From assembly GCF_052114085.1 (NCBI RefSeq), contig NZ_JBFREB010000001.1:558001-622000 (forward strand): 64,000 nucleotides of DNA, written 5' to 3'. The translations under genes were made by a program, and so were the position numbers. The number at the start of each line of letters is the position of its first letter. Position 1 is the first letter of the stretch. This DNA is from Leifsonia sp052114085 (GTDB lineage: Bacteria; Actinomycetota; Actinomycetes; Actinomycetales; Microbacteriaceae). Below the pieces are notes generated by a model. It had not been told where the DNA came from. It was given only the letters and a program-made list of their open reading frames with translations, and searched no databases. This document shows, piece by piece, positions 43,152 to 52,639 of this stretch.

Positions 43152-45992
43152 GTGCCTGACACGAAGAAGCTCGTGATTGTCGAGTCTCCGAACAAGGTCA
43201 AGTCGATCGCCCAGTATCTGGGCGACGGTTACGAGGTCATGGCCTCGGTCGGCCACATCCGCGACCTCATCGAGCCGAAGAATCTCCCCCCGGAGCTCAA
43301 GAAGGGGTCGCTGGGCAAGTTCTCCGTCGACGTCGAGAACGAGTTCGAGCCCTACTACGTCGTCTCCGACCAGAAGAAGAAGACGGTCGCCGATCTGAAG
43401 CGCGCGCTCAAGAACGCCGACGAACTCCTGCTCGCGACGGATGAGGACCGCGAAGGCGAGGCGATCGCCTGGCACCTCGTCGAGGTGCTGAAGCCGAAGG
43501 TGCCCGTGAAGCGGATGGTGTTCCACGAGATCACCCGCGAAGCCATCGAGAAAGCACGCGACAACACCCGCGAGATCGACACCGCACTGGTCGACGCTCA
43601 GGAGACGCGGCGCATTCTCGACCGCCTCTACGGCTACGAGGTGTCGCCCGTTCTCTGGCGCAAGGTGGGTCCGGGACTGTCCGCGGGACGCGTCCAATCG
43701 GCTGCGACGCGGCTCGTCGTCGACCGTGAGCGCGAGCGACTGGCCTTCGTCCCCGCCTCATACTGGGGGCTGACCGCGCGACTCGCACCGGAAGACGCCA
43801 ACGCATTCGACGCCCGTCTCGCGCGCCTCGATGGCCTCCGCGTCGCTACGGGCCGCGACTTCGACGACCACGGACAGCTCACCTCGGACGCCAGGACGCT
43901 CGACGAAGCGTCGGCGACAGCTTTGGCGGAAGCGATCCGTCAGCCCAGCACGGCCATCGCCGTCTCCAAGGTCGACTCGAAGCCCTACTCCCGGCGACCT
44001 GCTGCGCCGTTCACGACGTCGACGCTGCAGCAGGAAGCTGCCCGCAAGCTCCGCTTCTCCGCGCGTCAGACGATGAGCGTGGCCCAGTCGCTCTACGAGA
44101 ACGGCTACATCACCTATATGCGCACCGACTCCGCGTCGCTGTCGCAGCAGGCGACGAATGCTGCCCGTGCACAGGCCGCCAAGCTCTACGGCCCCGAGAC
44201 GGTGCCCGACAAGCCACGCACCTACGTTTCCAAGAGCAAGAACGCACAGGAGGCGCACGAGGCCATTCGGCCGTCCGGCGAGACCTTCCGCACCCCGGCG
44301 GAGCTCGAGCGGTCGCTCCGCGGCCAGGAGATGCGCCTGTACGAACTGATCTGGAAGCGCACCGTCGCCTCGCAGATGGCCGACGCCAAGGGGCAGACCG
44401 CTTCCGTGACCGTCGAAGCGCGGGTCACCGACGGTCCGCTGAACGGAACACTCGCCGAGTTCACCGCGAGCGGCACGGTCATCACCTTCCGCGGCTTCCT
44501 CAACGCCTACGAAGAGAGCAAGGACGAGGAGCGCAACACCTCCGACTCGGCCGACGCGAAGCTCCCGCCACTCACCGAGAAGCAGCCGCTCCACGTCGAA
44601 GAGGTCGCGGCCGACGGCCACGAGACCACCCCGCCGCCCCGCTACACCGAGGCGAGCCTCGTCAAGTCGCTGGAAGAGCTGGGCATCGGGCGGCCCTCGA
44701 CCTTCGCGAGCATCATCTCGACGATCATCGACCGCGGGTACGTCACCCAGCGCGGCCAGGCTCTGGTCCCCAGCTGGGTTGCGTTCTCCGTGGTCCGCTT
44801 GCTCGAGGACTACTTCGGCGACCTCGTGCAGTACGACTTCACCGCCGAGATGGAGGACGACCTCGACCGCATCGCCGACGGCGAAGCCGAGCGGGTCGAC
44901 TGGCTCAACAGCTTCTACTTCGGTAGCGGCAAGCACAAGGGACTCCGTCGCGTCATCGACAACATGGGCGAGATCGATGCGCGCAGCATCAACTCGATCA
45001 CCATCGACGACGGCATCACGCTCCGCATCGGCAAGTACGGCCCGTATCTCGAGGTCGGCGAGCCGGACGCGGCCCCGGATGCGACCCCACGACGGGTGAA
45101 CATCCCGCCGGAACTGGCCCCCGACGAACTGACCCCCGCCAAAGCACGCGAGCTGATCGACGCCCCCGTGCAGACCGACCGTGTGCTCGGGACCAACCCC
45201 GCGAACGGCAAGCAGGTGCTCGCCAAAGACGGACGCTTCGGTCCGTACGTCACAGAGGCGGACCCGGACGACGATTCTGCCGTCGACCCGAACACGGGTG
45301 AGGTCGCCGAGGCCCCGAAGAAGACGAAGAAGGCCGCTGCCGAGAAGCCGCGCACCGCGTCCCTCTTCAAGTCGATGGACCTCGCGGCCATAGATCTCGA
45401 GACCGCGCTCAAGCTCCTCGACCTTCCCCGCATCGTCGGTGTCGACCCGGAGAGCGGCGACGAGATCCAGGCGCAGAACGGCCGTTACGGCCCGTACCTC
45501 AAGAAGGGCAGCGACACCCGCTCCCTCCCCAGTGAGGACGACATCTTCGACGTCGATCTCGCGGGGGCGCTCGAACTGTACGCGCAGCCCAAGTACGGCA
45601 ACCGCCGTGCATCGAGCGCGCTGAAAGAGTTCGACGCGGACCCGGTCAGCGGTAAGCCCATCCGGATCAAGGACGGGCGCTTCGGCGCGTACGTGACCGA
45701 CGGCGAGACCAACGCCACGATCCCGCGCGGCGAGACCGTCGACGAGGTCGACTTCGATCGAGCGGTCCAGCTGCTCGCCGACAAGCGGGCGAAGGGGCCG
45801 GCCAAGAAGCCGGCGCGCAAGGCGGCAGGGACCGCCAAGACAAGCACGGCAAAGACGACCGCCGCCAAGACGACAGCCGCCAAGACGACCGCCGCCAAGA
45901 CGACCGCGGCCAAGAAGCCGGCAGCCAAGAAGCCTGCAGCGAAGCGACCCGCTACCCCGCGGTCCACCGCCGCGAAGAAGCCCGCCGAGTGA
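43152..45992 (+). CDS. topA: DNA topoisomerase I
   Basis: TopA relaxes negative supercoils by breaking one strand. The 946-residue protein starts TKKLVIVESPNKVKSIAQYL (Toprim domain), has ATDEDREGEAIAWH for metal binding and the catalytic Tyr322 in ITYMRTDSASLS. No four-cysteine zinc fingers are seen; instead, as in other actinobacteria, several TopoI C-terminal repeats (each with NGRYGPYL or DGRFGAYV) follow and a Lys/Ala-rich tail ends the protein. GTG 43152 follows AGAGGAG by six bases; the longer frame upstream is non-coding. tmk overlaps its stop. Confidence 0.96.
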   Translation: MPDTKKLVIVESPNKVKSIAQYLGDGYEVMASVGHIRDLIEPKNLPPELKKGSLGKFSVDVENEFEPYYVVSDQKKKTVADLKRALKNADELLLATDEDREGEAIAWHLVEVLKPKVPVKRMVFHEITREAIEKARDNTREIDTALVDAQETRRILDRLYGYEVSPVLWRKVGPGLSAGRVQSAATRLVVDRERERLAFVPASYWGLTARLAPEDANAFDARLARLDGLRVATGRDFDDHGQLTSDARTLDEASATALAEAIRQPSTAIAVSKVDSKPYSRRPAAPFTTSTLQQEAARKLRFSARQTMSVAQSLYENGYITYMRTDSASLSQQATNAARAQAAKLYGPETVPDKPRTYVSKSKNAQEAHEAIRPSGETFRTPAELERSLRGQEMRLYELIWKRTVASQMADAKGQTASVTVEARVTDGPLNGTLAEFTASGTVITFRGFLNAYEESKDEERNTSDSADAKLPPLTEKQPLHVEEVAADGHETTPPPRYTEASLVKSLEELGIGRPSTFASIISTIIDRGYVTQRGQALVPSWVAFSVVRLLEDYFGDLVQYDFTAEMEDDLDRIADGEAERVDWLNSFYFGSGKHKGLRRVIDNMGEIDARSINSITIDDGITLRIGKYGPYLEVGEPDAAPDATPRRVNIPPELAPDELTPAKARELIDAPVQTDRVLGTNPANGKQVLAKDGRFGPYVTEADPDDDSAVDPNTGEVAEAPKKTKKAAAEKPRTASLFKSMDLAAIDLETALKLLDLPRIVGVDPESGDEIQAQNGRYGPYLKKGSDTRSLPSEDDIFDVDLAGALELYAQPKYGNRRASSALKEFDADPVSGKPIRIKDGRFGAYVTDGETNATIPRGETVDEVDFDRAVQLLADKRAKGPAKKPARKAAGTAKTSTAKTTAAKTTAAKTTAAKTTAAKKPAAKKPAAKRPATPRSTAAKKPAE
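45852..45941 (+). repeat. 15-bp tandem repeats in the topA tail
   Basis: Six consecutive 15-base units encode four KTTAA and two KKPAA repeats, making a strongly basic tail that should bind DNA without sequence preference. Confidence 0.85.
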
Positions 45993-46609
45993 GCGGCGGC
46001 CTCTTCATCACTCTCGAGGGTGGGGACGGCGTGGGCAAGTCGACCCAGGCCGCCCTCCTCGAGGGGTGGCTGACCGAGCAGGGCCGGACCGTCGTCCGCA
46101 CTCGCGAACCCGGTGGCACGGCCGCAGGCGTCGAAATCCGTGAGATCGTGCTCCACCACCGCGGCGACATCGCTCCCCGCGCCGAAGCGCTCCTCTACGC
46201 CGCCGACCGCGCCCACCACATCGCGACGGTCGTCCGTCCAGCGCTGGCGCGCGGGGAGGTCGTGGTCCAGGACCGCTACATCGACTCCTCCGTCGCCTAC
46301 CAGGGCGCGGGGCGGGTGCTGGACGCGGAGCAGATCCGCGACCTCTCGCTCTGGGCGGCCGAGGGGCTGGTCCCCGACCTCACCATCCTGCTCGACCTCG
46401 ACGAGGAGGCCGCCCGTGCGCGCCTCGACACGTCGCGGACGCGCTACGACCGGCTGGAAGCGGAGCGTTCCGACTTCCACGCCCGCGTCCGCTCCGCCTA
46501 CCTCCGCCTCGCGGACGACGAACCCGATCGATTCCTCGTGGTCGACGCGTCGCGACCGGTGGAAGAGATCGCCGCCGAGATCCGCGACCGTCTCGCCGCA
46601 CGGGTCTGA
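45989..46609 (+). CDS. tmk: Thymidylate kinase
   Basis: Tmk phosphorylates dTMP to dTDP. The 206-residue enzyme has the P-loop EGGDGVGKST (residues 10-19), the DR(Y) motif in VVQDRYIDSSVAYQG, and a lid region with TSRTRYDRLEAE. GTG 45989 overlaps the topA stop (GTGA), and holB follows, an order common in actinobacteria. The length is normal. Confidence 0.95.
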   Translation: MSGGLFITLEGGDGVGKSTQAALLEGWLTEQGRTVVRTREPGGTAAGVEIREIVLHHRGDIAPRAEALLYAADRAHHIATVVRPALARGEVVVQDRYIDSSVAYQGAGRVLDAEQIRDLSLWAAEGLVPDLTILLDLDEEAARARLDTSRTRYDRLEAERSDFHARVRSAYLRLADDEPDRFLVVDASRPVEEIAAEIRDRLAARV

Positions 46610-46655
46610 TCCCGCCGTCCAGCAGCGGGTGTGCAGCGGTGTCCGCCGTGCCAGC

Positions 46656-46661
46656 TAGCCT
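46656..46661 (+). promoter_or_regulatory. -10 box of holB, leaderless spacing
   Basis: TAGCCT followed by seven bases and then ATG 46669. Confidence 0.4.
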
Positions 46662-46668
46662 GGAGACC

Positions 46669-47859
46669 ATGACGGTCTGGGACGAGCTCACGGGGCAGGA
46701 CGAGGCGATCGAGGTCGTCCGCGCCGCCGCGGCCGGATCGACCGTTCGCTCGCCGGACGGCTCCACCGGCCGGGGGATGACGCACTCCTGGCTCATCACA
46801 GGCCCGCCCGGTTCCGGGCGGTCCAACCTCGCCTACGCGTTCGCCACGGCCCTCCTGAGCCCGGGCACTCCCGAGGGCGACCTCGCCACCCAGCGTCAGG
46901 TCGAGGCCCGCACGCACCCCGACCTCGCGGTCCTGAGCACGGAACGGGTGATCATCTCCATCGACGAGGTGCGCGCCCTGGTCGCCAGCTCCCAGTTCTC
47001 CCCGTCGGTCGGCCGCTACCGCGTGATGGTCATCGAAGACGCCGACCGGATGACCGAGCGAACGTCCAACGTCCTGCTCAAGGCCCTTGAGGAGCCCCCG
47101 GAGCGCACGGTGTGGATCCTGTGCGCACCGAGCGACGCCGACCTGCTGCCCACCATCCGCTCCCGCGTTCGCACCGTGCGTCTGCGCGTGCCTGGCGTCG
47201 CCGATGTCGCCGAGCTGATCCGGCGCCGCGACGGAGTCGACGCCGAGACCGCGGAACGTGCAGCGCGGCACGCACAGAGCCACATCGGGATGGCACACCG
47301 TCTCGCCACACACGAGGAGGCCCGAAGACGCCGCGAGCAGACGCTCGAGCTGGCGCTCGGCATCCGCTCCCTCTCCGACGCGGTGCTGGCCGCCGCAACC
47401 CTGCTCGAGATCGCCGGCGCCGACGCGAAGGCGATCACCGAGGAGCGGGACGCGGAAGAGCGGGAGCACGCCCTCCGTTCGCTCGGCATCGAGCCGGGCG
47501 GCACCATCCCTCCGGCTCTGCGCGGACAGCTGCGCCAGCTGGAGGAGGACCAGAAGCGTCGCGCCACCCGCAGCCTGCGGGACGGCATCGATCGCATCCT
47601 CGTCGACCTGCTCTCGCTGTACCGGGACGTCATGATGATCCAGCTCGGGAGCGACAGCGAACTCGTCAATCAAGAACTCCGTCCCGAGCTCGACGCTCTC
47701 AGCGCTCACACGAATCCGGCCGCTACGCTCGCCGCGATGGACGCCGTCGCCACCGCACGCGAACGCATCGACGGCAACGTCGCCCCGGCCCTCGCCCTCG
47801 AGGCCATGCTGACCACGATCCTGCGCGGAACGAACGCGCGGAAGGGGACCGAACTGTGA
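46669..47859 (+). CDS. holB: DNA polymerase III subunit delta prime
   Basis: The 396-residue clamp-loader subunit begins VWDELTGQDEAIEVVRAAA, and has an AAA fold: a P-loop-like GPPGSGRSN in which Arg replaces the Lys of Walker A, IIEDADRMTERTSNVLLKALEEPPERTVWIL, and sensor CAPSDADLLPTIRSR (the LLPTIRSR arginine contacts the DnaX neighbour). The Lys to Arg change fits delta prime, which need not hydrolyse ATP. ATG 46669 is preferred to GTG 46639 because a -10 box ends seven bases upstream. The next gene overlaps the stop. Confidence 0.92.
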   Translation: MTVWDELTGQDEAIEVVRAAAAGSTVRSPDGSTGRGMTHSWLITGPPGSGRSNLAYAFATALLSPGTPEGDLATQRQVEARTHPDLAVLSTERVIISIDEVRALVASSQFSPSVGRYRVMVIEDADRMTERTSNVLLKALEEPPERTVWILCAPSDADLLPTIRSRVRTVRLRVPGVADVAELIRRRDGVDAETAERAARHAQSHIGMAHRLATHEEARRRREQTLELALGIRSLSDAVLAAATLLEIAGADAKAITEERDAEEREHALRSLGIEPGGTIPPALRGQLRQLEEDQKRRATRSLRDGIDRILVDLLSLYRDVMMIQLGSDSELVNQELRPELDALSAHTNPAATLAAMDAVATARERIDGNVAPALALEAMLTTILRGTNARKGTEL

Positions 47860-49436
47860 CCACCCGAACCGGCAGCCGCGCGTCCGGCGACCGCGGCACA
47901 GCGGCTCGGAGGCACGCCGTCCGTACAGCCGCCATCGCGGTGGCCGCGATTCTCGCCCTCACCCTCAGCGGGTGCGTCACGTGGTTCATGCCCGCGAAGG
48001 CCCCGGCCACCTCGAGCCCCGCCCCGGACAAAGTCTCGGCCGCCCTGCAGCCGTACTACGGCCAGATCCTCCACTGGACGTCGTGTGCGAGCGGGAAGCA
48101 GTGCGCCACCGCGAAGGCGCCGCTCGACTGGACCGACCCGGCGGCCGGCGAGATCGAGCTGGCACTCATCCGCCAACCGGCCAAGGGGACGAAGCAGGGC
48201 TCCCTCCTGACCAACCCGGGCGGCCCCGGTGCCTCCGGCTTCGACTTCGTGAAAGACTCCGTCGACTTTGTGGCCGACGCCACCCTCCAGGACCACTTCG
48301 ACATCGTCGGCTTCGACCCCCGAGGGGTCGGACGCTCCACAGCGGTGAAGTGCTACGACCCCAAGCAGATGGACCAGTACCTCTACGGCATCACCCCGGG
48401 CGTGCGGGGGTCCGATCAATGGATCGCGGAGAACACGGCGATCGCGAAGGACTTCGGCGAGGCCTGCCAGAAGAACACCGGCAAACCGCTCCCGAAGCTC
48501 GACACCGTCAGCGCCGCCCGCGACCTCGACCTCCTGCGCGCCACCCTGGGCGACACGAAGTTGAATTACCTGGGCTACTCGTACGGCACCTACCTGGGCT
48601 CGGTCTACGCGGGGCTCTACCCCGGAAAGACCGGACGGCTCGTCCTCGACGGCGCGCTGGACCCGGCCGCATCCAACTTCGATGTCACCGAGGTGCAGGC
48701 CAAAGGCTTCGAGAGCGCCCTGCGCGCCTACCTCGCGAGCTGCCTGAAACAGAAGGACTGCCCGTTCAGCGGAACGGTCGACGGCGCGATGGGAACGGTC
48801 GCTCAGCTCCTGGCGGCGGTCGAGAAGAGTCCGATCCGGAACTCGGATGGCCGCGAGCTGGGTGCGAACACCCTGGTCACGGCGATCATCACCCCGCTGT
48901 ACGACGCGACGGCGTGGTCGTACCTCGACAAGCTGTTCGAGTCCGTAATGCAGGGGAGCGCGTCCGTCGCGTTCACCCTGGCCGACACGTACAACAACCG
49001 CACTGCGGACGGCGCCTACTCCGACAACTCGACCGAGGCGTTCGTCGCGATCAACTGCCTCGACTACACCTACGATGCCGACCCCGCGCTGATGCGGACG
49101 CAGGCCGCCGCGCTGGCGCAGGCCGCTCCGGTCATCGGCCCGTACATGGCCTACGGCGACATCGGGTGTGCCAACTGGCCCTACAAAGCGACCGGCGAGC
49201 GGGGCCCCATCTCGGCTGACGGCTCGGCGCCGATCCTCGTCGTCGGCACGACGAACGACCCGGCCACGCCGTACGTGTGGGCGAAGAACCTGGCCGCCGA
49301 ACTACAGAACGGCCACCTCCTCACCTACAAGGGCGAGGGCCACACGGCCTACAACAAGTCGAACTCGTGCGTGAACGACACGGTCGACGCCTACCTCGTG
49401 AAGGGCACGATCCCCGACGAAGGTAAGACCTGCTGA
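47856..49436 (+). CDS. Secreted alpha/beta hydrolase lipoprotein, TAP-like peptidase
   Basis: Starting at GTG 47856, overlapping holB by four bases, this gives 526 residues with a lipobox ALTLSGC (Cys40), so it is likely a surface lipoprotein. The hydrolase core has TNPGGPGASGF (oxyanion hole), the nucleophile Ser242 in GYSYGTYLG, and a TAP-like C-terminal domain with TNDPATPYVWAKN (Asp) and GEGHTAY (His). It resembles Streptomyces tripeptidyl aminopeptidases, which clip N-terminal tripeptides. The exact substrate is inferred only from the family. Confidence 0.88.
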   Translation: MTTRTGSRASGDRGTAARRHAVRTAAIAVAAILALTLSGCVTWFMPAKAPATSSPAPDKVSAALQPYYGQILHWTSCASGKQCATAKAPLDWTDPAAGEIELALIRQPAKGTKQGSLLTNPGGPGASGFDFVKDSVDFVADATLQDHFDIVGFDPRGVGRSTAVKCYDPKQMDQYLYGITPGVRGSDQWIAENTAIAKDFGEACQKNTGKPLPKLDTVSAARDLDLLRATLGDTKLNYLGYSYGTYLGSVYAGLYPGKTGRLVLDGALDPAASNFDVTEVQAKGFESALRAYLASCLKQKDCPFSGTVDGAMGTVAQLLAAVEKSPIRNSDGRELGANTLVTAIITPLYDATAWSYLDKLFESVMQGSASVAFTLADTYNNRTADGAYSDNSTEAFVAINCLDYTYDADPALMRTQAAALAQAAPVIGPYMAYGDIGCANWPYKATGERGPISADGSAPILVVGTTNDPATPYVWAKNLAAELQNGHLLTYKGEGHTAYNKSNSCVNDTVDAYLVKGTIPDEGKTC

Positions 49437-49443
49437 CGAGTGG

Positions 49444-49455
49444 TGCAATTTTGCA
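49444..49455. promoter_or_regulatory. Candidate TetR operator
   Basis: TGCAA-TT-TTGCA is an inverted repeat with five-base arms, nine bases upstream of AATAAT (49464-49469), the -10 box for the TetR-type gene. Autoregulation is the simplest reading. Confidence 0.3.
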
Positions 49456-49463
49456 GGGAATGA

Positions 49464-49469
49464 AATAAT
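49464..49469 (+). promoter_or_regulatory. -10 box of the TetR-type gene, leaderless spacing
   Basis: AATAAT followed by seven bases and then GTG 49477; this favours that start over GTG 49471, which lies only one base after the box. Confidence 0.45.
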
Positions 49470-49476
49470 CGTGTTC

Positions 49477-50166
49477 GTGTCTGTGGCCCCCGAATCCACG
49501 CTGGGCGAGTTGGGACTGCGCGAGCGCAAGCGCATCGCCACCCGCCGGGCGATCCAGATCGCTGCCGTCGAGCTTGCGAGCGAGCGCGGCTTCGACCGCG
49601 TCACCATCGATGAGATCAGCCACGTGGCCAACGTCTCCCCGCGTACCTTCTTCAACTATTTCCCGTCGAAAGAGTCCGCGATCATTGGCGAACTCCCGGA
49701 GCTCCCCGACGAGGAGAGCATCGACCGTTTCGTCACCGCGGGGCCCCAGGAGGCCATCCTGGACGGCATCAGCATCCTCCTCATCGCCGCCATCGACGTC
49801 GGCGACACCGGGGGCGAGCCGGACGAGGGCGGCTCGGATCCGCAGAGCATGCAACGTTTGCACACACTGCGCCGGGCACTCCTCAAGGACAACCCGGAGC
49901 TGTTCGCGCTGCGGATGGCGAGCATGCACAAGTTCGAGGACGCGCTCAGCGGCGTGGTGCAACGCCGGCTGGCCCACGACGATCCCGCCCTCGCGGGCGA
50001 CCCCGAAGGGCTGCATCAGCGCGCCCGTCTGGTGACCTACGTGGCCTTCGCCGGGATGCGGCACGCCTGGTCGTGCTGGGCCGACCATGGCGGCGTCGAG
50101 CCGCTGTCGGACCGCCTGCGGAGTTCGTTCAAGCAGCTGTCAGAGCTCGGCGCGCAGGTGCGCTGA
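49477..50166 (+). CDS. TetR/AcrR family transcriptional regulator
   Basis: The 229-residue protein has an N-terminal TetR helix-turn-helix: RERKRIATRRAIQIAAVELASERGFDRVTIDEISHVANVSPRTFFNYFPSKESA (quoted in part: DRVTIDEISHVANVSPRTFF). The ligand-binding C-terminal domain is not assignable to a substrate. No transporter or enzyme gene is divergent from it; the lipoprotein hydrolase upstream runs in the same direction. GTG 49477 is chosen from the -10 box spacing. Confidence 0.88.
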   Translation: MSVAPESTLGELGLRERKRIATRRAIQIAAVELASERGFDRVTIDEISHVANVSPRTFFNYFPSKESAIIGELPELPDEESIDRFVTAGPQEAILDGISILLIAAIDVGDTGGEPDEGGSDPQSMQRLHTLRRALLKDNPELFALRMASMHKFEDALSGVVQRRLAHDDPALAGDPEGLHQRARLVTYVAFAGMRHAWSCWADHGGVEPLSDRLRSSFKQLSELGAQVR

Positions 50167-50246
50167 CCGCGCATCCCTCCTGGTCGTCACCATCGCACGG
50201 GATCGGGTAAGCTATCTGACTGTGCGCCGAGCGGAAGCCGGCCCAC

Positions 50247-50322
50247 GCCGCCCTAGCTCAGTCGGCAGAGCATCTCACTCGTAATGAGAAGGTCAAGGGT
50301 TCGATTCCCTTGGGCGGCTCCA
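50247..50322 (+). tRNA. tRNA-Thr (anticodon CGT)
   Basis: A 7-bp acceptor stem (GCCGCCC with GGGCGGC), a D arm with GCTCAGTCGGCAGAGC, an anticodon arm CTCACTCGTAATGAG (anticodon CGT) and T arm AAGGGTTCGATTCCCTT form a standard 73-base tRNA. The CCA is encoded at 50320-50322. It is isolated from other tRNA genes. Confidence 0.96.
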
Positions 50323-50424
50323 CTTCATCCCTCTCGCGGTCCTCCCACGGCGTGGACAAGCCGAGGCGCTGCGCTCGAAGAAGAAATGACCGTCCGTCTC
50401 GTGGCAGCATTCAGAAAGCCCAGG

Positions 50425-50430
50425 TAGCAT
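50425..50430 (+). promoter_or_regulatory. -10 box of the dacB-type gene, leaderless spacing
   Basis: TAGCAT followed by six bases and then ATG 50437. Confidence 0.5.
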
Positions 50431-50436
50431 ACCCGG

Positions 50437-51945
50437 ATGCACGAATCGGACCAGCCGGTCACAGGGCCCGACCCGTCCGCCCCGTCGACCACCCCCTCCC
50501 CAGGCGTCGCAGCCGGCGTCATGGCCACCATTCGGAAGCACCCCAAGGCGTGGATTGCCGGGGCGGCCGCCGTCGTCTTCGTGCTCCTCGGCACGGGCAG
50601 CGTCGCCCTGGGCGCGACGGTCGGAGGCCCTGCTGCCGCGGTCGGCATCCCCTCCACCAGCACTCCGACCCCCACCCGCACCGCGACGCCGACGCCCACG
50701 CCGACGGTGGACCCGGCCCGGCCGGTCCCGGCGAACCAGCCGGCGGCTACGCGTATCCGCACGTGTTCGGTGGCGGGCCTCGCGGCCGATGGTCGACTCG
50801 GGAGCCTGGAGGCGCAGGTCGTCAACGCGAAGACCGGTCAGACCCTGTTCGACCGCAACGGTGTGAAGCCGGGGCCGACGGCATCCGTGCTCAAGACCCT
50901 CACCTCGGCGGCCGCGCTCGCGACGCTCGGCCCGGACTACCGGGTCTCAACCACGGTCGTCGCAGGTAGCACCCCCGGCCAGATCGTCATCGTCGGCGGT
51001 GGGGATGTGACGCTCTCTCGTCTGCCCGACGGCCAGGCCTCGTTCTACACGGGCGCCCCGAAGATCCAGGACCTCGCCAACCAGGTGAAGCAGGCGATGG
51101 GCGGCCAGCAGATCACCTCCATCGTCGTCGATGCCTCCCTCTTCGGCGCACCGTTCTGGCAGCCCAGCTGGGACGAGCGCGAGGAGCGCGTCGTCGAGGG
51201 TTCCACGCCGTACATGACCGCGCTGATGGTCGACGGCGACCGCGACGACCCCACCGCGGTGGAGTCGCCGCGCAGTACCGACCCGGTCGCACGTGCGGTG
51301 CAGTACCTCCAGCAGTACCTGGGCACCAGTGTCGGCGTCAGTCAGGGCGTCGCGCCGGCAGGCGCGCGTCAGCTCGGCGTGGTTCAGTCGCAGCCGGTCA
51401 CCACGCTGATCGACCAGGCCATGCGGGTCTCCGACAACACGATCATGGAGGAACTCGCCCGCCTCGTCGCGATCAAGAACGGCGCCGGTAACACCTTCGA
51501 TGCGCTCAACGCGGGCGTCCTCGCCGGCCTCAAAGGCTACGGGATCGACACGGCGGGCATCCACATCGCCGACGGCTCCGGGCTGAGTGCGGACAACGCG
51601 GTGCCGCCGTCGTACCTCACGCAGCTCTTCATCAAGGTGCTGAACCGGCAGAACGGTCTCGGCGTCGTCTATGACGGCCTCCCCGTCTCCGGCAAGTCGG
51701 GCACGCTCGGCCCCGGATACAACCGGTTCACCGGGTCGAGCTCGGCCGCGCGCGGTGCGGTCTTCGCGAAGACCGGCTGGATCGACCACGGCTACACGCT
51801 GTCCGGCATCGTCAACGCCGCCGACGGCACGCCTCTGACCTTCGCGGTGTTCGCCCTCGGCAACGTCGGCGACAACGCCAAGCAGGCGATCGATAGCCTC
51901 GTCACCGGTTTCTACAACTGCGGAGACAACCTCTCCAACGGCTGA
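50437..51945 (+). CDS. dacB: D-alanyl-D-alanine carboxypeptidase (PBP4-type, S13)
   Basis: This 502-residue envelope enzyme trims or cuts peptidoglycan peptides. One membrane span lies near residues 40-65, followed by a Thr/Pro-rich linker (STPTPTRTATPTPTPTVDP) that reaches across the wall. The serine transferase motifs are complete: Ser150 and Lys153 in SVLK, SDN at 332-334 and KSG at 420-422. It is the class C/S13 type (family of DacB). ATG 50437 follows a -10 box by six bases. Confidence 0.92.
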   Translation: MHESDQPVTGPDPSAPSTTPSPGVAAGVMATIRKHPKAWIAGAAAVVFVLLGTGSVALGATVGGPAAAVGIPSTSTPTPTRTATPTPTPTVDPARPVPANQPAATRIRTCSVAGLAADGRLGSLEAQVVNAKTGQTLFDRNGVKPGPTASVLKTLTSAAALATLGPDYRVSTTVVAGSTPGQIVIVGGGDVTLSRLPDGQASFYTGAPKIQDLANQVKQAMGGQQITSIVVDASLFGAPFWQPSWDEREERVVEGSTPYMTALMVDGDRDDPTAVESPRSTDPVARAVQYLQQYLGTSVGVSQGVAPAGARQLGVVQSQPVTTLIDQAMRVSDNTIMEELARLVAIKNGAGNTFDALNAGVLAGLKGYGIDTAGIHIADGSGLSADNAVPPSYLTQLFIKVLNRQNGLGVVYDGLPVSGKSGTLGPGYNRFTGSSSAARGAVFAKTGWIDHGYTLSGIVNAADGTPLTFAVFALGNVGDNAKQAIDSLVTGFYNCGDNLSNG

Positions 51946-51983
51946 GCCGAGCGGTCGGAGGACAACCGATCCGGGAGGACCGA

Positions 51984-52559
51984 ATGGGCAGGGCGCTGTT
52001 CATCGTCGACGTTCAGAACGACTTCACCGAGGGGGGCGCCCTCGGGGTGGAGGGTGGTGCGGCGGTCGCCCGGGGTGTCACCGAGCTCTTGCGGGCACAC
52101 GCCGACGACTACGCCGTCATCGTCGCGAGTCGCGACTGGCACGACGGCGACAACGACAACGGCGGGCATTTCGCGACGGACGATGCGCCCGACTTCGAGA
52201 GCAGCTGGCCGCAGCACTGCGTGGCTGGCACGAACGGCGCCGACTACCATCCGGCGTTCGACACGGCGCGGGTGATGTTCCACGTCCGCAAGGGGCAGGG
52301 AGTGCCCGCTTACTCGTTGTTCGAGGGTCGGACCGAGTCGGGGGCGACCGTGCACGAGATCCTCGACCAGCACGGCATCCACACGATCGACATCGCCGGG
52401 ATCGCCACCGACTACTGCGTGCGGGCCTCAGCGCTGGACGCGCTGGCTCGGGGCCAGCACGTACGCGTGCTGACGTCGCTGGTCGCCGGAGTCGCCCCCG
52501 CCAGTTCGGAGGCCGCGCTCGTCGAGCTCGCTCACGCGGGCGCCGAACTCGTGGATTGA
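51984..52559 (+). CDS. pncA: Nicotinamidase/pyrazinamidase
   Basis: The 191-residue cytoplasmic enzyme converts nicotinamide to nicotinate for NAD salvage. The catalytic triad is visible: Asp in VDVQNDF near residue 10, Lys in HVRKGQG and Cys145 in IATDYCVRAS. The metal-site stretch is SRDWHDGDNDNGGHF, with an insertion between the two histidines relative to the short Escherichia-type motif. ATG 51984 follows GGGAGGA. It lies between the carboxypeptidase and the MMPL gene without coupling to either. Confidence 0.93.
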   Translation: MGRALFIVDVQNDFTEGGALGVEGGAAVARGVTELLRAHADDYAVIVASRDWHDGDNDNGGHFATDDAPDFESSWPQHCVAGTNGADYHPAFDTARVMFHVRKGQGVPAYSLFEGRTESGATVHEILDQHGIHTIDIAGIATDYCVRASALDALARGQHVRVLTSLVAGVAPASSEAALVELAHAGAELVD

Positions 52560-52577
52560 CCACTCGGACCACTCGCG

Positions 52578-52606
52578 TGGACGGATCGGACCGTTCGCGC
52601 TACCCT
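52578..52606 (+). promoter_or_regulatory. Promoter of the MMPL gene
   Basis: TGGACG (52578-52583) and TACCCT (52601-52606) with 17 bases between. The operator-like repeat begins immediately after. Confidence 0.5.
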
Positions 52607-52607
52607 A

Positions 52608-52628
52608 ATTGCTAGCTCATCTAGTAAT
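52608..52628. promoter_or_regulatory. MarR-type operator candidate
   Basis: ATTGCTAG and CTAGTAAT, five bases apart, form an inverted repeat with one mismatch, covering the expected transcription start of the MMPL gene. Repeats of this kind are typical for MarR-family repressors. No marR gene is adjacent. Confidence 0.55.
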
Positions 52629-52639
52629 CAGGAGGCGAA

